A stretch of DNA of 64,000 nt from assembly GCA_022842935.1 (NCBI GenBank), contig JALHOP010000009.1, forward strand, positions 243,561 through 307,560, written 5' to 3'. The DNA is from Myxococcota bacterium (lineage in GTDB: Bacteria > Myxococcota > XYA12-FULL-58-9 > JALHOP01). Below, piece after piece: positions 28,449 through 36,859 of the stretch. Within the stretch, counting starts at the first letter, position 1, and the number at the start of each line of letters is the position of its first letter. Made by a program: the position numbers and the translations under genes. The notes beneath the pieces are model-generated. The model searched no databases and was not told the origin of the DNA. It saw only the letters and a list, made by a program, of their open reading frames with translations.

Positions 28449-29987
28449 ATGACGGCCGACGCCTCTTTGAGCAGCGGCGCGCCCGGACACTCCGGGGGCG
28501 AGGGGCAGCTATATGGCTACGAGGAAGCGCCACGGATCCTCGTCGTCGATGACGAGACGGTAATCCTCGACGTGTTGAAAGACGTCCTCGAGTACGAGGG
28601 CTTCGTCGTCGGCACAGCGAGCGACGGCGCTAGTGCTTTCCGCGAGCTTGGCAGCGAGCACTACGACATCGTCCTTACGGACTTGAAGATGCCCGGCGTC
28701 GACGGTCTCGAGCTCATGCAGCGTATGCGCTCCGAGGGCCTTCCGACGAAGACGATCATGATGACCGGCTTCGGCACCGTCGAGACGGCGGTCGATGCCA
28801 TGAAGAAGGGCGCCTTCGACTACATCCTCAAGCCCTTCAAGCCAGAAGATGTGGTGCGCCTCTTGCGCCGCGCCTTGGACAAGCAGCGGCTCGAGCGCGA
28901 GAACGTCGCGCTGCGCGAGACTCTCGGCTACTACGAGCTGTCTGAAGCGCTCGCGTCGGGCATGCCGCTTGGCGATCAGCTCCAACTCATCGTCGAGCTC
29001 ATCCGCGAGAATTTTCAGGCCGACGGGGTCGCCATCATCACCAACGACCCCCGCGACGCTGGCAAGTTCATTGCCCGGGCGACGACCGGCGTCGCGAGCG
29101 TGATGCCGCGCATCGATCACCTGCTCGACCAGTTCAAGGGCGAAGCTCGCGTGCTAGTGCACGGCAACGATGTGCAGCAGTTCTTGCTCAACCCGAGGAC
29201 CGCCGAGCACATTGCGCAGAGCTTCATTTCGGCGCCGCTCCGCGTTCGCGGCCAAACGGTCGGCATCATCTACGCCGTGTCGGTGCGCGCGGGGCACCGA
29301 TTCACCGAAGGGCAGCGCAAGGGTCTCGCCGTGCTTTCGAGCCGCGCCGCCAGCGCCATCGAGAACAACCGTATGCACGAGGGGCTACGAAGCACCTTCA
29401 CGGAGACCATCGAGGGTCTAGCGCGTGCGCTCGAGGCAAAAGATCCCTACACCGCCGGCCACTCCGACCGCGTGGCGATTTATGCTCGCCTTATCGCCCA
29501 GTCGCTCGGCATGTCACAGCCCGAGATCGACCGTGTCTATCATGGCGGACTCATGCACGACATCGGCAAGATCGGCATCAACCTGTCGGTGTTGAACAAG
29601 CCACAGAAGCTCACCGAGGCGGAGTACGAGATGTTCAAGAGCCACACGGTGAAGGGTAAGCGCATCGTCGAGCCCATCAGCTTCCTGAATCACCTCATCC
29701 CATTCATTTACTCACACCACGAAGCCTGGAACGGCCGCGGCTATCCCGACGGGCTCGCTGGCACCGACATCCCCTTCGACGGTCGTCTGATGGCGGTGGC
29801 CGACAGCTACGACGCGATGACCTCGAACCGCCCGTACCGTAAGGCTCTGCCGCACGACATCGCGGTCCTCGAGTTGACGCGTTGCGCGGGGAAACAATTC
29901 GATGGCGACGTCGTCAAAGCGTTCATCGCGGTCATCGACGAGTTTCGTCGGCAGCGTCGCGAGCAGGGATTGTCCACCCCGGATTGA
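28449..29987 (+). CDS. Response regulator: receiver-GAF-HD-GYP, predicted c-di-GMP phosphodiesterase
   Basis: 512 aa, cytoplasmic. The receiver domain (about 27-145) has DDE acidic residues, the phosphorylatable Asp78 (VLTDLKMPG) and Lys in LKPFKPEDV. A GAF-like domain spans about 165-305. The HD-GYP domain (about 315-505) has HSDRV, His370-Asp371 in MHDIGKIGIN, HTVKG, His423-His424-Glu425 and the GYP at 431-433 (GRGYPDGLAGTDIP), so all metal and substrate residues look intact. It likely lowers c-di-GMP on phosphorylation; a PilZ protein at 39.1 kb could read the same signal. The subtilase gene starts ten bases after its stop, so the two are cotranscribed. Confidence 0.93.
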   Translation: MTADASLSSGAPGHSGGEGQLYGYEEAPRILVVDDETVILDVLKDVLEYEGFVVGTASDGASAFRELGSEHYDIVLTDLKMPGVDGLELMQRMRSEGLPTKTIMMTGFGTVETAVDAMKKGAFDYILKPFKPEDVVRLLRRALDKQRLERENVALRETLGYYELSEALASGMPLGDQLQLIVELIRENFQADGVAIITNDPRDAGKFIARATTGVASVMPRIDHLLDQFKGEARVLVHGNDVQQFLLNPRTAEHIAQSFISAPLRVRGQTVGIIYAVSVRAGHRFTEGQRKGLAVLSSRAASAIENNRMHEGLRSTFTETIEGLARALEAKDPYTAGHSDRVAIYARLIAQSLGMSQPEIDRVYHGGLMHDIGKIGINLSVLNKPQKLTEAEYEMFKSHTVKGKRIVEPISFLNHLIPFIYSHHEAWNGRGYPDGLAGTDIPFDGRLMAVADSYDAMTSNRPYRKALPHDIAVLELTRCAGKQFDGDVVKAFIAVIDEFRRQRREQGLSTPD

Positions 29988-29996
29988 AGCCCCTAG

Positions 29997-32378
29997 ATGC
30001 ATCTCCTCCTCACGTACGCGTTGCTTGGCGCGCCTTTGGTGTCGCCCGAAGTCATCCTCGCGGGTAAGCGTTACGCGCTGACCCCGGTCGCCGAGCCGTT
30101 GATTGTGCGCGGCCAAGCGACGCCGCGGTTGAATGCCGAGGATGGCGTCGCGACCCGGGTACTCGACGAGTTTACGATCGTCGAAGGTGCGCGCTCGGTG
30201 TCGCGTCTCATGCAAACCCTCGCTAGCCAGAGCGCGGTCGACGAGGTCCTCGCCGTCTTCGAGACGCGAGATGGGACACGCCTGTATGCCGACAGAAAGG
30301 TCCGAGTCCGCTTTGGCGAACATGTTAATCGCTCGCGTATGTTCGAGCTGCTTGCCTCGGCTGGCGCGACCACCCCGCGACTGGTCAGCAGCAAGCGAAA
30401 CACCTTCGAGGTGCTCGCGGCCACTCCCGAAGAGAGCGTCGAAGTCGCGCGCGTGCTCGCCGAAAGCTCGGATGTAGTCTGGGCGCACCCTGACTTCATC
30501 GTACGAGGTACGCTCGAGTTTGAGCCGAACGACCCCTTGCTGTCGCAGCAGTGGCATCACGACATCCTGAACAGTCGTGACGCTTGGGACATCGAGCAGG
30601 GCGCGTCGTCGATCATCATCGCCATCCTCGACTCCGGCGTCGACACCACCCACCCCGATCTCGCGGCAAAGATCGTCAGCCCGCGCGATACCTTGCGACA
30701 AACCAACAGCGCCGACCCAGCCGCCAACGACGCGCACGGCACCGCATGCGCGGGCATCGCTGCCGCGTCCACCAACAACTCCGAGGGCATCGCGGGTGTT
30801 TGCCCCAACTGTTCTATCTTGCCCGTGCGTCTGCTCGACCAAAACGGCTTCACGCGGGTCTCCGCCGGCGCCGACGGTATTCGCTGGGCGCTCGAGAAGG
30901 GCGCTCGCGTTCTGTCGAACAGCTGGGGCATCTCGCCGGTCTCGACCGAGCTGGGCGAAGCACTCGACGAAGCGGCGGCTGCAGGCGTCCTCGTCCTATT
31001 CGCCTCGGGCAATAGCGGCGAGGACATTGGTGACACACAGGTTGCGGCGCACCCCGCGGTCAACGCCATCGGCGCCACCAATCACTACGACTTACTCGCG
31101 GTGTATTCGAACACCGGTCCGCGTGTGGTCCTGACGGCACCCGCCGCCGAGGTTGTGACCGACATAGCGGACAGGCGCGGCTACACGTCCGGGGCTTATT
31201 ACGCGAGCTTCGCGGGGACCAGCGCTTCCACGCCAGTGGTCGCTGGACTCGCCGGACTCGTCTGGAGCGAGAACCCCGCGCTCTCGGCGGCGCAAGTGCT
31301 GCAACTCATGCGGGACGGCGCTGACCGCATCGGTAGTCAGCCTTACCCCGAGGGGCGCAACGACTTGTACGGGGCTGGCCGTGTCAATGCGCTGCGCACG
31401 TTGAGACTTGCCGCCGACCTGCCGCCGTGTGTGCCGAGCTTCGAGCTCTGCGCCAACGCCGCCGACGACGACTGTGATGGACTCGTCGATGCGCTCGATC
31501 CCCAGTGCGCGCCCGACGTCGTGCCAATCGGGGGGGCCTGCACGCGTGATTTCCAGTGCAGCGTGCTTGGTTATTGTCTCGAGTCGGGCTTGGGTTTCCC
31601 GGACGGGTATTGCAGTCAGGGCTGCGCTGGCACCGGCAGCACCTGCCCAGCCGGGGCTGTGTGCGTCGGCGAAGGCTTCACAACGGGCTCGTCCTGTCAC
31701 GTCGCCTGTTCGGAGCACGACGACTGCCGCCCAGGCTATCAATGCCTTCCCGTCGCCGCGGGCAGCACCGACAAGGCCTGCCTTCCGTCCTGCGTCTTGA
31801 GCCCCTGTCTCGTTGGCGAGACCTGTAACAGCATGACCGGGGTCTGTGAGCACGACGGCCCCTCCGCGGTCGGCGACCCCTGCGGCAGCCGCGTCGACTG
31901 CGCGGACAATGGCCGCTGCCTCCCCGACAATCAGGGATTTCGGGACGGTTTGTGTGTCACCGAGTGCCAGGATGACGGCGTTTGTCCCACGGGGACGACC
32001 TGCCTCGAGCTCGGAAGCGGCCAAGCATTCTGTATGCGGACGTGCACGCTACCCGAGGACTGCCGCGAGTTTTACGCCTGTCACCCCATCCGTGGCACCC
32101 AGGCAACCGCGCAGGCGCGCGGTTTTTGCTGGACGGCATGCCTGTCGGCGAGCGACTGCGGCTACGAAACCTGCAACGAATACGGGCTCTGCGGTGACGA
32201 GACGCCGCCGGACATCACAACCAAACCCGGCGATGAAGACCCGGAAGCGTCCGATGACGACGGGTGCGCGTCGACGCGCGGCGAGCCGTTGGGTGTGTTG
32301 TTCGCCACCTTGGCGCTGGCATCGCGCAAGCGAAGGACGCTTAGCTGCGCTTCAAGAAAAACCACCACTTCGGGGTGA
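29997..32378 (+). CDS. S8 subtilisin-like protease with Cys-rich region and MYXO-CTERM-like tail
   Basis: 793 aa. A short N-terminal secretory segment is followed by a propeptide-like region (about 30-180). The catalytic triad is complete: Asp212 (AILDSGVDTTHPD), His247 (NDAHGTACAGIAA) and Ser409 (FAGTSASTPVVAG). From about 470 to 740 it has many Cys arranged in repeats (CxxDxQC, CxxGxxC types), likely disulfide-bonded modules after secretion. The end, GCASTRG (Cys757), hydrophobic stretch, then RKRR, resembles the MYXO-CTERM sorting signal that anchors or processes surface proteins in myxobacteria; 13 residues run past the RKRR. Cotranscribed with the HD-GYP gene. The target protein is unknown. 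Confidence 0.93.
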   Translation: MHLLLTYALLGAPLVSPEVILAGKRYALTPVAEPLIVRGQATPRLNAEDGVATRVLDEFTIVEGARSVSRLMQTLASQSAVDEVLAVFETRDGTRLYADRKVRVRFGEHVNRSRMFELLASAGATTPRLVSSKRNTFEVLAATPEESVEVARVLAESSDVVWAHPDFIVRGTLEFEPNDPLLSQQWHHDILNSRDAWDIEQGASSIIIAILDSGVDTTHPDLAAKIVSPRDTLRQTNSADPAANDAHGTACAGIAAASTNNSEGIAGVCPNCSILPVRLLDQNGFTRVSAGADGIRWALEKGARVLSNSWGISPVSTELGEALDEAAAAGVLVLFASGNSGEDIGDTQVAAHPAVNAIGATNHYDLLAVYSNTGPRVVLTAPAAEVVTDIADRRGYTSGAYYASFAGTSASTPVVAGLAGLVWSENPALSAAQVLQLMRDGADRIGSQPYPEGRNDLYGAGRVNALRTLRLAADLPPCVPSFELCANAADDDCDGLVDALDPQCAPDVVPIGGACTRDFQCSVLGYCLESGLGFPDGYCSQGCAGTGSTCPAGAVCVGEGFTTGSSCHVACSEHDDCRPGYQCLPVAAGSTDKACLPSCVLSPCLVGETCNSMTGVCEHDGPSAVGDPCGSRVDCADNGRCLPDNQGFRDGLCVTECQDDGVCPTGTTCLELGSGQAFCMRTCTLPEDCREFYACHPIRGTQATAQARGFCWTACLSASDCGYETCNEYGLCGDETPPDITTKPGDEDPEASDDDGCASTRGEPLGVLFATLALASRKRRTLSCASRKTTTSG

Positions 32379-32381
32379 TCG

Positions 32382-32930
32382 TCAGAGCGGCCGCTTGAAG
32401 GCCCCGGTGGTGCTTGGCCAGCTCTTGTTGGTGCTCATCGCCGAATAGACTGCTTTGCGGATGTTGACCAGGTCTTCGCCCGTTTCCCCTCGGGCCAGCA
32501 TTTCGTCGGTAATGGCCAGCCGGTGGCAAGCCACGCGCGCGACGTTGAACGTGAAGCGCATTAGGGCCGGGTGGCCGCTCGCGAACAGCCTGTCGTAGGT
32601 TTCGCGGGTGAGCGCGAACGCGCTGACACGGGTCATCGCAACTACGCTCGCCACCGAGGGAATTTGGCAGAAAAGCTCGATCTCACCGAACAGCGTGGGG
32701 CTATCGAGCTCGGCGAAGCGACGCTCGCTGCCGCCCGGCCCGCGCTTGGTAATGGCGACCTTACCCGTGGTCGCGATGTAGAGCGGGGCGGGGCTGTCTC
32801 CTTCGCGCAGGATGGCGGCGCCGACGTCAAAAGACCTAGGGGCCATCATGTCGACGAGCGAGACCAGGGCATCCATCGAGATGCCTTCGAAGTACGGTAG
32901 CTCAAGCAGGTCGACGTGCGGCATATTCAC
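32382..32930 (-). CDS. Cyclic nucleotide-binding domain protein
   Basis: 182 aa. The N-terminal 120 residues match a cNMP-binding beta-roll, with helix-led start (ELPYFEGISMDALVSL), REGDSPAPLYIATTGKVAI and the phosphate-binding-cassette region FGEIELFCQIPSVASVVAM. The PBC Arg that contacts cAMP is not evident, so the ligand is uncertain. There is no DNA-binding HTH; the C-terminal 60 residues are helical. It may sense cAMP or c-di-GMP and act by protein contact. It converges on the subtilase gene, three bases apart. Confidence 0.85.
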   Translation of the reverse strand: MNMPHVDLLELPYFEGISMDALVSLVDMMAPRSFDVGAAILREGDSPAPLYIATTGKVAITKRGPGGSERRFAELDSPTLFGEIELFCQIPSVASVVAMTRVSAFALTRETYDRLFASGHPALMRFTFNVARVACHRLAITDEMLARGETGEDLVNIRKAVYSAMSTNKSWPSTTGAFKRPL

Positions 32931-33063
32931 CTAGCCGGCCCTAGTGGTTGGCTGGCAAAACAACTTCTAGCCGCGCATGGTTTGCGCCGGCAAGCGTCCC
33001 TATGTTACGGCCCGAACGCTTGAGCCGCGATTTTCAGGCGCACAGACGGTCCCGTTCCAGTTC

Positions 33064-36000
33064 ATGACGAAGGCGTACGAGCTCCCCCGGCAGGTGGGCC
33101 AATTGGTCTGGTGTCCGAGCGATCCAACGCTGGGCATCGGCGTGGTCACGGGCGTCGAGTCCGCGCAGGTGCGCGTCCGCTTTTGGAGACTCCAGGAAGA
33201 GCGGCAGTACACGACCCGTAGCGCCGAACCGATTATCGTGCGCTACCAGATCGCGAGCGGCGAGCGGGTCCGCAACCGCGGCGGCGAAGAGCATCGCGTG
33301 CGTCTGCGTCTCGAGAGCGAGCGCAAGGGCCTTGCCATCTACGAGCTCGAAGACGGCGAGCAGATCGTCGAGAGCGAGCTCGTGCCCGAGGTACGCGACA
33401 TCGGCGCCATGGAGCGCCTAGGGACTCTGACCCTCGCGCATCCCGAGGTGGTCCGTGCCCGCGTCCAGGGTCTCGAGCTCGCCAAGCTCGGTAAACGCCC
33501 CGGGCGGGCGGCGGTGCTCGGTGCCCGTGTCGCCTGGCTCCCGCACCAGATCGACGTCGCTTGTCGTGCCATCGAGCGTGATCCGGTGCGCATGTTGCTG
33601 GCCGACGAGGTTGGGCTCGGCAAGACGGTCGAGGCGGCACTCATCTACGCCGGTTTGCGCCATGAAGGGCGCGCCCGTCGCGTCCTCATCCTGACGCCAG
33701 AGTCGTTGACCATCCAGTGGCTCGGCGAGATCTATCGCAAGACACACGAGCTCCTCGTCCTGCTCGACGATGAGCGCATCGACGATGCCGAAGCCGATAT
33801 GCCCGGGCTTGGGCCGTTCGAGGCCTATCAGAGGATCGTCGCCTCCATCGATCGCATCGCCAAAGATCCAGACCTCGCCGAGCAGTGCGTCGCCTCGGAT
33901 TGGGACCTCGTGATCATCGACGAGGCCCACCATCTGAAGTGGAAGTCCGAAAAAGGAGCCGCAGGGGGCAACGCCGCCTACAAGCTGGCGCTCGCGCTTT
34001 CCAAAAAGGCGCGACACATGCTGCTCCTGACCGCGACGCCGATGGCGCTCGACCCCGCCGAATATCACGCGCTGCTGCGCCTGCTCGACCCGACCCGCTT
34101 CGACGACCCGTCCGCTTTCGAAGCGGTTGCCCAGCGCGCTTCCATTATCCGCGATGTCGGACGTCAGGTTGGTGGCGCGCTCGAAGGAGGAACGCTCAGC
34201 AAAGCCGTGTACGCTGACGCGGTCAAGGTTCTCGAAGACGACCCCGACGATCTCGAGGTGCTCGAGCGGCTCTTCAAGACCAAGCCCTCGGCGAAAGATT
34301 ACAAAGAGCTCGCCGGTCGCGTCCTCGAGGCGCTCCTGCATCGTCATGGCCTCGCCGACTACGTGGTGCGCAACCGACGAGGCCCCGTGGGTGGCCTGCC
34401 GCAGCGTAAGCCGCAGACGATTGCGCTGGTTCCGTCCGAGAAACAGGATGCGCTCATCGAGGTCGGTGAAGGCGTCATGTTCGACCTCGTGGGGTCCATG
34501 ACCGGCGCCGAACGCAACGCCACCCTCGGCAGATTGCTGCGCGCGCTCTGGGCGACGCCTCGCGCCCTCGCCGATATCTTGATGCAGATAAGCCCGGCTC
34601 TCGTGAAAGAGCTAGCGCCGCTCATCGAACAGGTCACGCGGGCCCCACAGGACAAAGAAGGTCTGCCGACCGGCGATACGCGCCTGCGTTGGTTGGTGCA
34701 GCAGCTGCGCGGCCTCGCCAAGGGCGACAAGCTCCTCGTGTTCGTCGAGACACAGGTCGCCGTCACGGCCTTGCATGCCGCCCTCGAGCCATACATTGGC
34801 CAGAGCGTCGCCGTCTTCCATCGCGGACTTTCTGCCCGCGACCAAGATCGACAGGTCGCCTGGTTCCGTGACCCGACTGGCCCATCCGTCATGCTCTCGA
34901 CCGAAGCGGGTGGTGAGGGCCGCAATTTCCAGTTCTGCAATAAGGTCGTGCTCTACGATCTGCCTTGGCGTCCGGCCACCATCGAGCAGCGCATCGGCCG
35001 CATCGACCGCGTAGGTCAGTCTCGCGACGTGCACGTCCTCGTGCCGTACTTCAAGTCAGGCTACGAAGCGGCCATCCTCAAGGTCATGCAGGAATCCATC
35101 GGCGTGCTCGACAGCACCGTCGGTGGTATCGACCATCAGCTCGAGTATGTTAGTGACCGCCTAGCCGAGCTCGTGATGCAATCGGCCAAGGGCAAGGGCA
35201 ACACGGTCGAGGCCTGGAAGTCCCTCTATCGCGAGACGGACAAGCTGGTGCAGGAAGCGCGCGCCCGTATCGAAAACGACGTCGACGTCATCCTGGACCA
35301 TGCGAGCTTCTCGCCCCAGCGCGCCCGCGCCGTCCTGCAGGCCGTCCCCGCAAACCTCGAGGAGAAGCTCGAGGACTTCGTGCAGCGCTTCGCCGAGCAC
35401 AACAAGGTCGCGTTGAAGCCCAAGGGGAACGGGCTCTATGCCGTCGAGGGAGCGCCGGGCGCGACAGGCCGCGTCGACGACGAGACTAGTTTCATCGGTA
35501 CGTTTTCGCGGACCTATGCGCTCGATCACGAAGACGTCGAATTTTTGTCCTTCGGACACCCTCTGGTCGCGCAAGCGCTCGAGTGGGCGCGCGAGGCACA
35601 CGACGCGAGCGCGTCTCTTGCTCTTGCGCGCGGCTTCGATCGCGAGGGCGCGGCGTTCTTGTGGCGTTACGGCATCGACTTGCCCGACGACGTGCCCCAA
35701 GTCGCGACCTACTTCGACGATACGGCGTTCACCTTCGCCCTCGACGAGGCAGGCAATCGCGTGCCCGAGCTCGAGGAGCTCCTCGAGACCTCGGCGCGTC
35801 CACTCGATCGCATGGACCCCGCGCCTCTGCGGACCAGCATCCAGCGCTGGCGGCGCCTCGTCGACCAGAACTACGAGTCGGCACAGAAGCTTGCCGACGA
35901 CGCGGCCAACAAGGCGCGCCAGGTCGCGGCGGGGCGTTTGCTTGCGCTGTTCGGCCAGCGTGAGCGCGATCTACGGCGTTCACAAGCGCGCGAGCTGCAG

Positions 36001-36174
36001 AACGTGAAACCGAAGAGCAAGCAACGCAAGGACATCGAGGCGCAGCACGATCTCGCGCGCCGCGATCTCGCGGAAGACAAGCAGAAGATTACCAACGCCA
36101 TCGAAAACGCGATGCCGCGCCTACAAGCCGTGGTCGCTGTGCGCTTGATGCGCGTCAAACACGTCAGCGGCTAG
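33064..36174 (+). CDS. rapA: RapA-like Swi2/Snf2 ATPase (RNA polymerase recycling)
   Basis: About 1036 aa from ATG 33064. The frame opens 29 codons earlier (32977), but E. coli RapA begins with the Tudor-like GQ-W motif that here starts MTKAYELPRQVGQLVWCPSD, so 33064 fits better; no ribosome-binding site helps either choice. Two N-terminal KOW/Tudor-like beta domains are followed by the Snf2 ATPase: Walker A LLADEVGLGKTVEA (about 178-191), DEAH box at 286-289 (IIDEAHHLKW), and helicase C motifs TEAGGEGRNFQF and EQRIGRIDRVGQ (about 640-652). The C-terminus is a long helical region like RapA's, with a charged coil before the end. RapA frees RNA polymerase from post-termination or backtracked states. 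A TATGTT at 33001-33006 could be its -10. Confidence 0.85.
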   Translation: MTKAYELPRQVGQLVWCPSDPTLGIGVVTGVESAQVRVRFWRLQEERQYTTRSAEPIIVRYQIASGERVRNRGGEEHRVRLRLESERKGLAIYELEDGEQIVESELVPEVRDIGAMERLGTLTLAHPEVVRARVQGLELAKLGKRPGRAAVLGARVAWLPHQIDVACRAIERDPVRMLLADEVGLGKTVEAALIYAGLRHEGRARRVLILTPESLTIQWLGEIYRKTHELLVLLDDERIDDAEADMPGLGPFEAYQRIVASIDRIAKDPDLAEQCVASDWDLVIIDEAHHLKWKSEKGAAGGNAAYKLALALSKKARHMLLLTATPMALDPAEYHALLRLLDPTRFDDPSAFEAVAQRASIIRDVGRQVGGALEGGTLSKAVYADAVKVLEDDPDDLEVLERLFKTKPSAKDYKELAGRVLEALLHRHGLADYVVRNRRGPVGGLPQRKPQTIALVPSEKQDALIEVGEGVMFDLVGSMTGAERNATLGRLLRALWATPRALADILMQISPALVKELAPLIEQVTRAPQDKEGLPTGDTRLRWLVQQLRGLAKGDKLLVFVETQVAVTALHAALEPYIGQSVAVFHRGLSARDQDRQVAWFRDPTGPSVMLSTEAGGEGRNFQFCNKVVLYDLPWRPATIEQRIGRIDRVGQSRDVHVLVPYFKSGYEAAILKVMQESIGVLDSTVGGIDHQLEYVSDRLAELVMQSAKGKGNTVEAWKSLYRETDKLVQEARARIENDVDVILDHASFSPQRARAVLQAVPANLEEKLEDFVQRFAEHNKVALKPKGNGLYAVEGAPGATGRVDDETSFIGTFSRTYALDHEDVEFLSFGHPLVAQALEWAREAHDASASLALARGFDREGAAFLWRYGIDLPDDVPQVATYFDDTAFTFALDEAGNRVPELEELLETSARPLDRMDPAPLRTSIQRWRRLVDQNYESAQKLADDAANKARQVAAGRLLALFGQRERDLRRSQARELQNVKPKSKQRKDIEAQHDLARRDLAEDKQKITNAIENAMPRLQAVVAVRLMRVKHVSG

Positions 36175-36184
36175 CTTAGCTAGA

Positions 36185-36225
36185 ACCCAGCTCGGAACCA
36201 GCTCGTCTTCAGCGCAAAGCTGGGT
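36185..36225 (+). repeat. Hairpin after rapA, possible terminator
   Basis: ACCCAGCT (36185-36192) and AGCTGGGT (36218-36225) form a perfect 8-bp stem with a 25-base loop just past the rapA stop. A second palindrome, CTAGC-TTA-GCTAG, spans 36171-36183 across the stop codon. There is no U-tract, so intrinsic termination is only possible. The rest of 36175-36437 holds no gene that I can see. Confidence 0.4.
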
Positions 36226-36437
36226 CCGGCGCCGATGGGTACGTTTTACGAACGCCTGGTCGGAAACCCACCCGGTTCCGGTCTCGGCTCATTGAAGCAG
36301 CCGAATACGACCTCGAGCACCCCGAGCTGCCGCTGTGGCTAGGGCGGAGGGAGAGGCAGCCAAAAAAGCGCGACGTCGGCCACCATCGACGTGACTTCCA
36401 CGAGCAACGACGACGTCACGAGTGGTAAGTTCTAGCG

Positions 36438-36857
36438 ATGTCCCGTCACCCCTTGAGCGCTGTTGCGCTGCGCCCACCGCAAGGCTGGCACGACGCCTCT
36501 GTCCTGTCGTTCGTCGCACCATCGGACGGCGGTTTTCGCGCCAACATCCTGGTCACCCACGAGGTGGTGCAAGACGCCACGGTCGACGCCTTCGCGGAGA
36601 GGCAGAACGCCGAGCTTTTCGTCGCCCTGCCGAAGTACAAGCGGCACAAGGTCGAACACACGGCGGTCGCAGGTCACAAGGCGGTGCGCGTCGAGTACAC
36701 CTTTGCGTCAAACGACGACGAAACGGTTCGCCAATGTGTTGCCTACGTGCTCGTGGGCGACGTCGCGTACGCCCTCGTCATGACCTGTGAGGAGCGCAGC
36801 CGCGATGCGCTCCAACCGGTCTTCGATCGCGTCCTTGCGTCGTTTGCGATCGGGTAA
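36438..36857 (+). CDS. DcrB-like (DUF1795) protein
   Basis: 139 aa, cytoplasmic (no signal peptide). The sequence reads as the DcrB/DUF1795 alpha-beta fold: LRPPQGWHDASVLSFVAPSD, then a helix with DAFAERQNAEL, then strands KVEHTAVAGHKAVRVEYTF and VAYALVMTCEE, ending in a helix. In other bacteria such proteins are small chaperones or adaptors, several near type VI secretion genes; none of those genes is visible here. The start ATG 36438 has no strong ribosome-binding site. It converges on the membrane zincin gene two bases later. Confidence 0.7.
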   Translation: MSRHPLSAVALRPPQGWHDASVLSFVAPSDGGFRANILVTHEVVQDATVDAFAERQNAELFVALPKYKRHKVEHTAVAGHKAVRVEYTFASNDDETVRQCVAYVLVGDVAYALVMTCEERSRDALQPVFDRVLASFAIG

Positions 36858-36859
36858 CG

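Noticed and set aside
29712..30842. 376-residue minus-strand open frame
   Set aside because: Antisense to the HD-GYP and subtilase genes, both with complete catalytic motifs.
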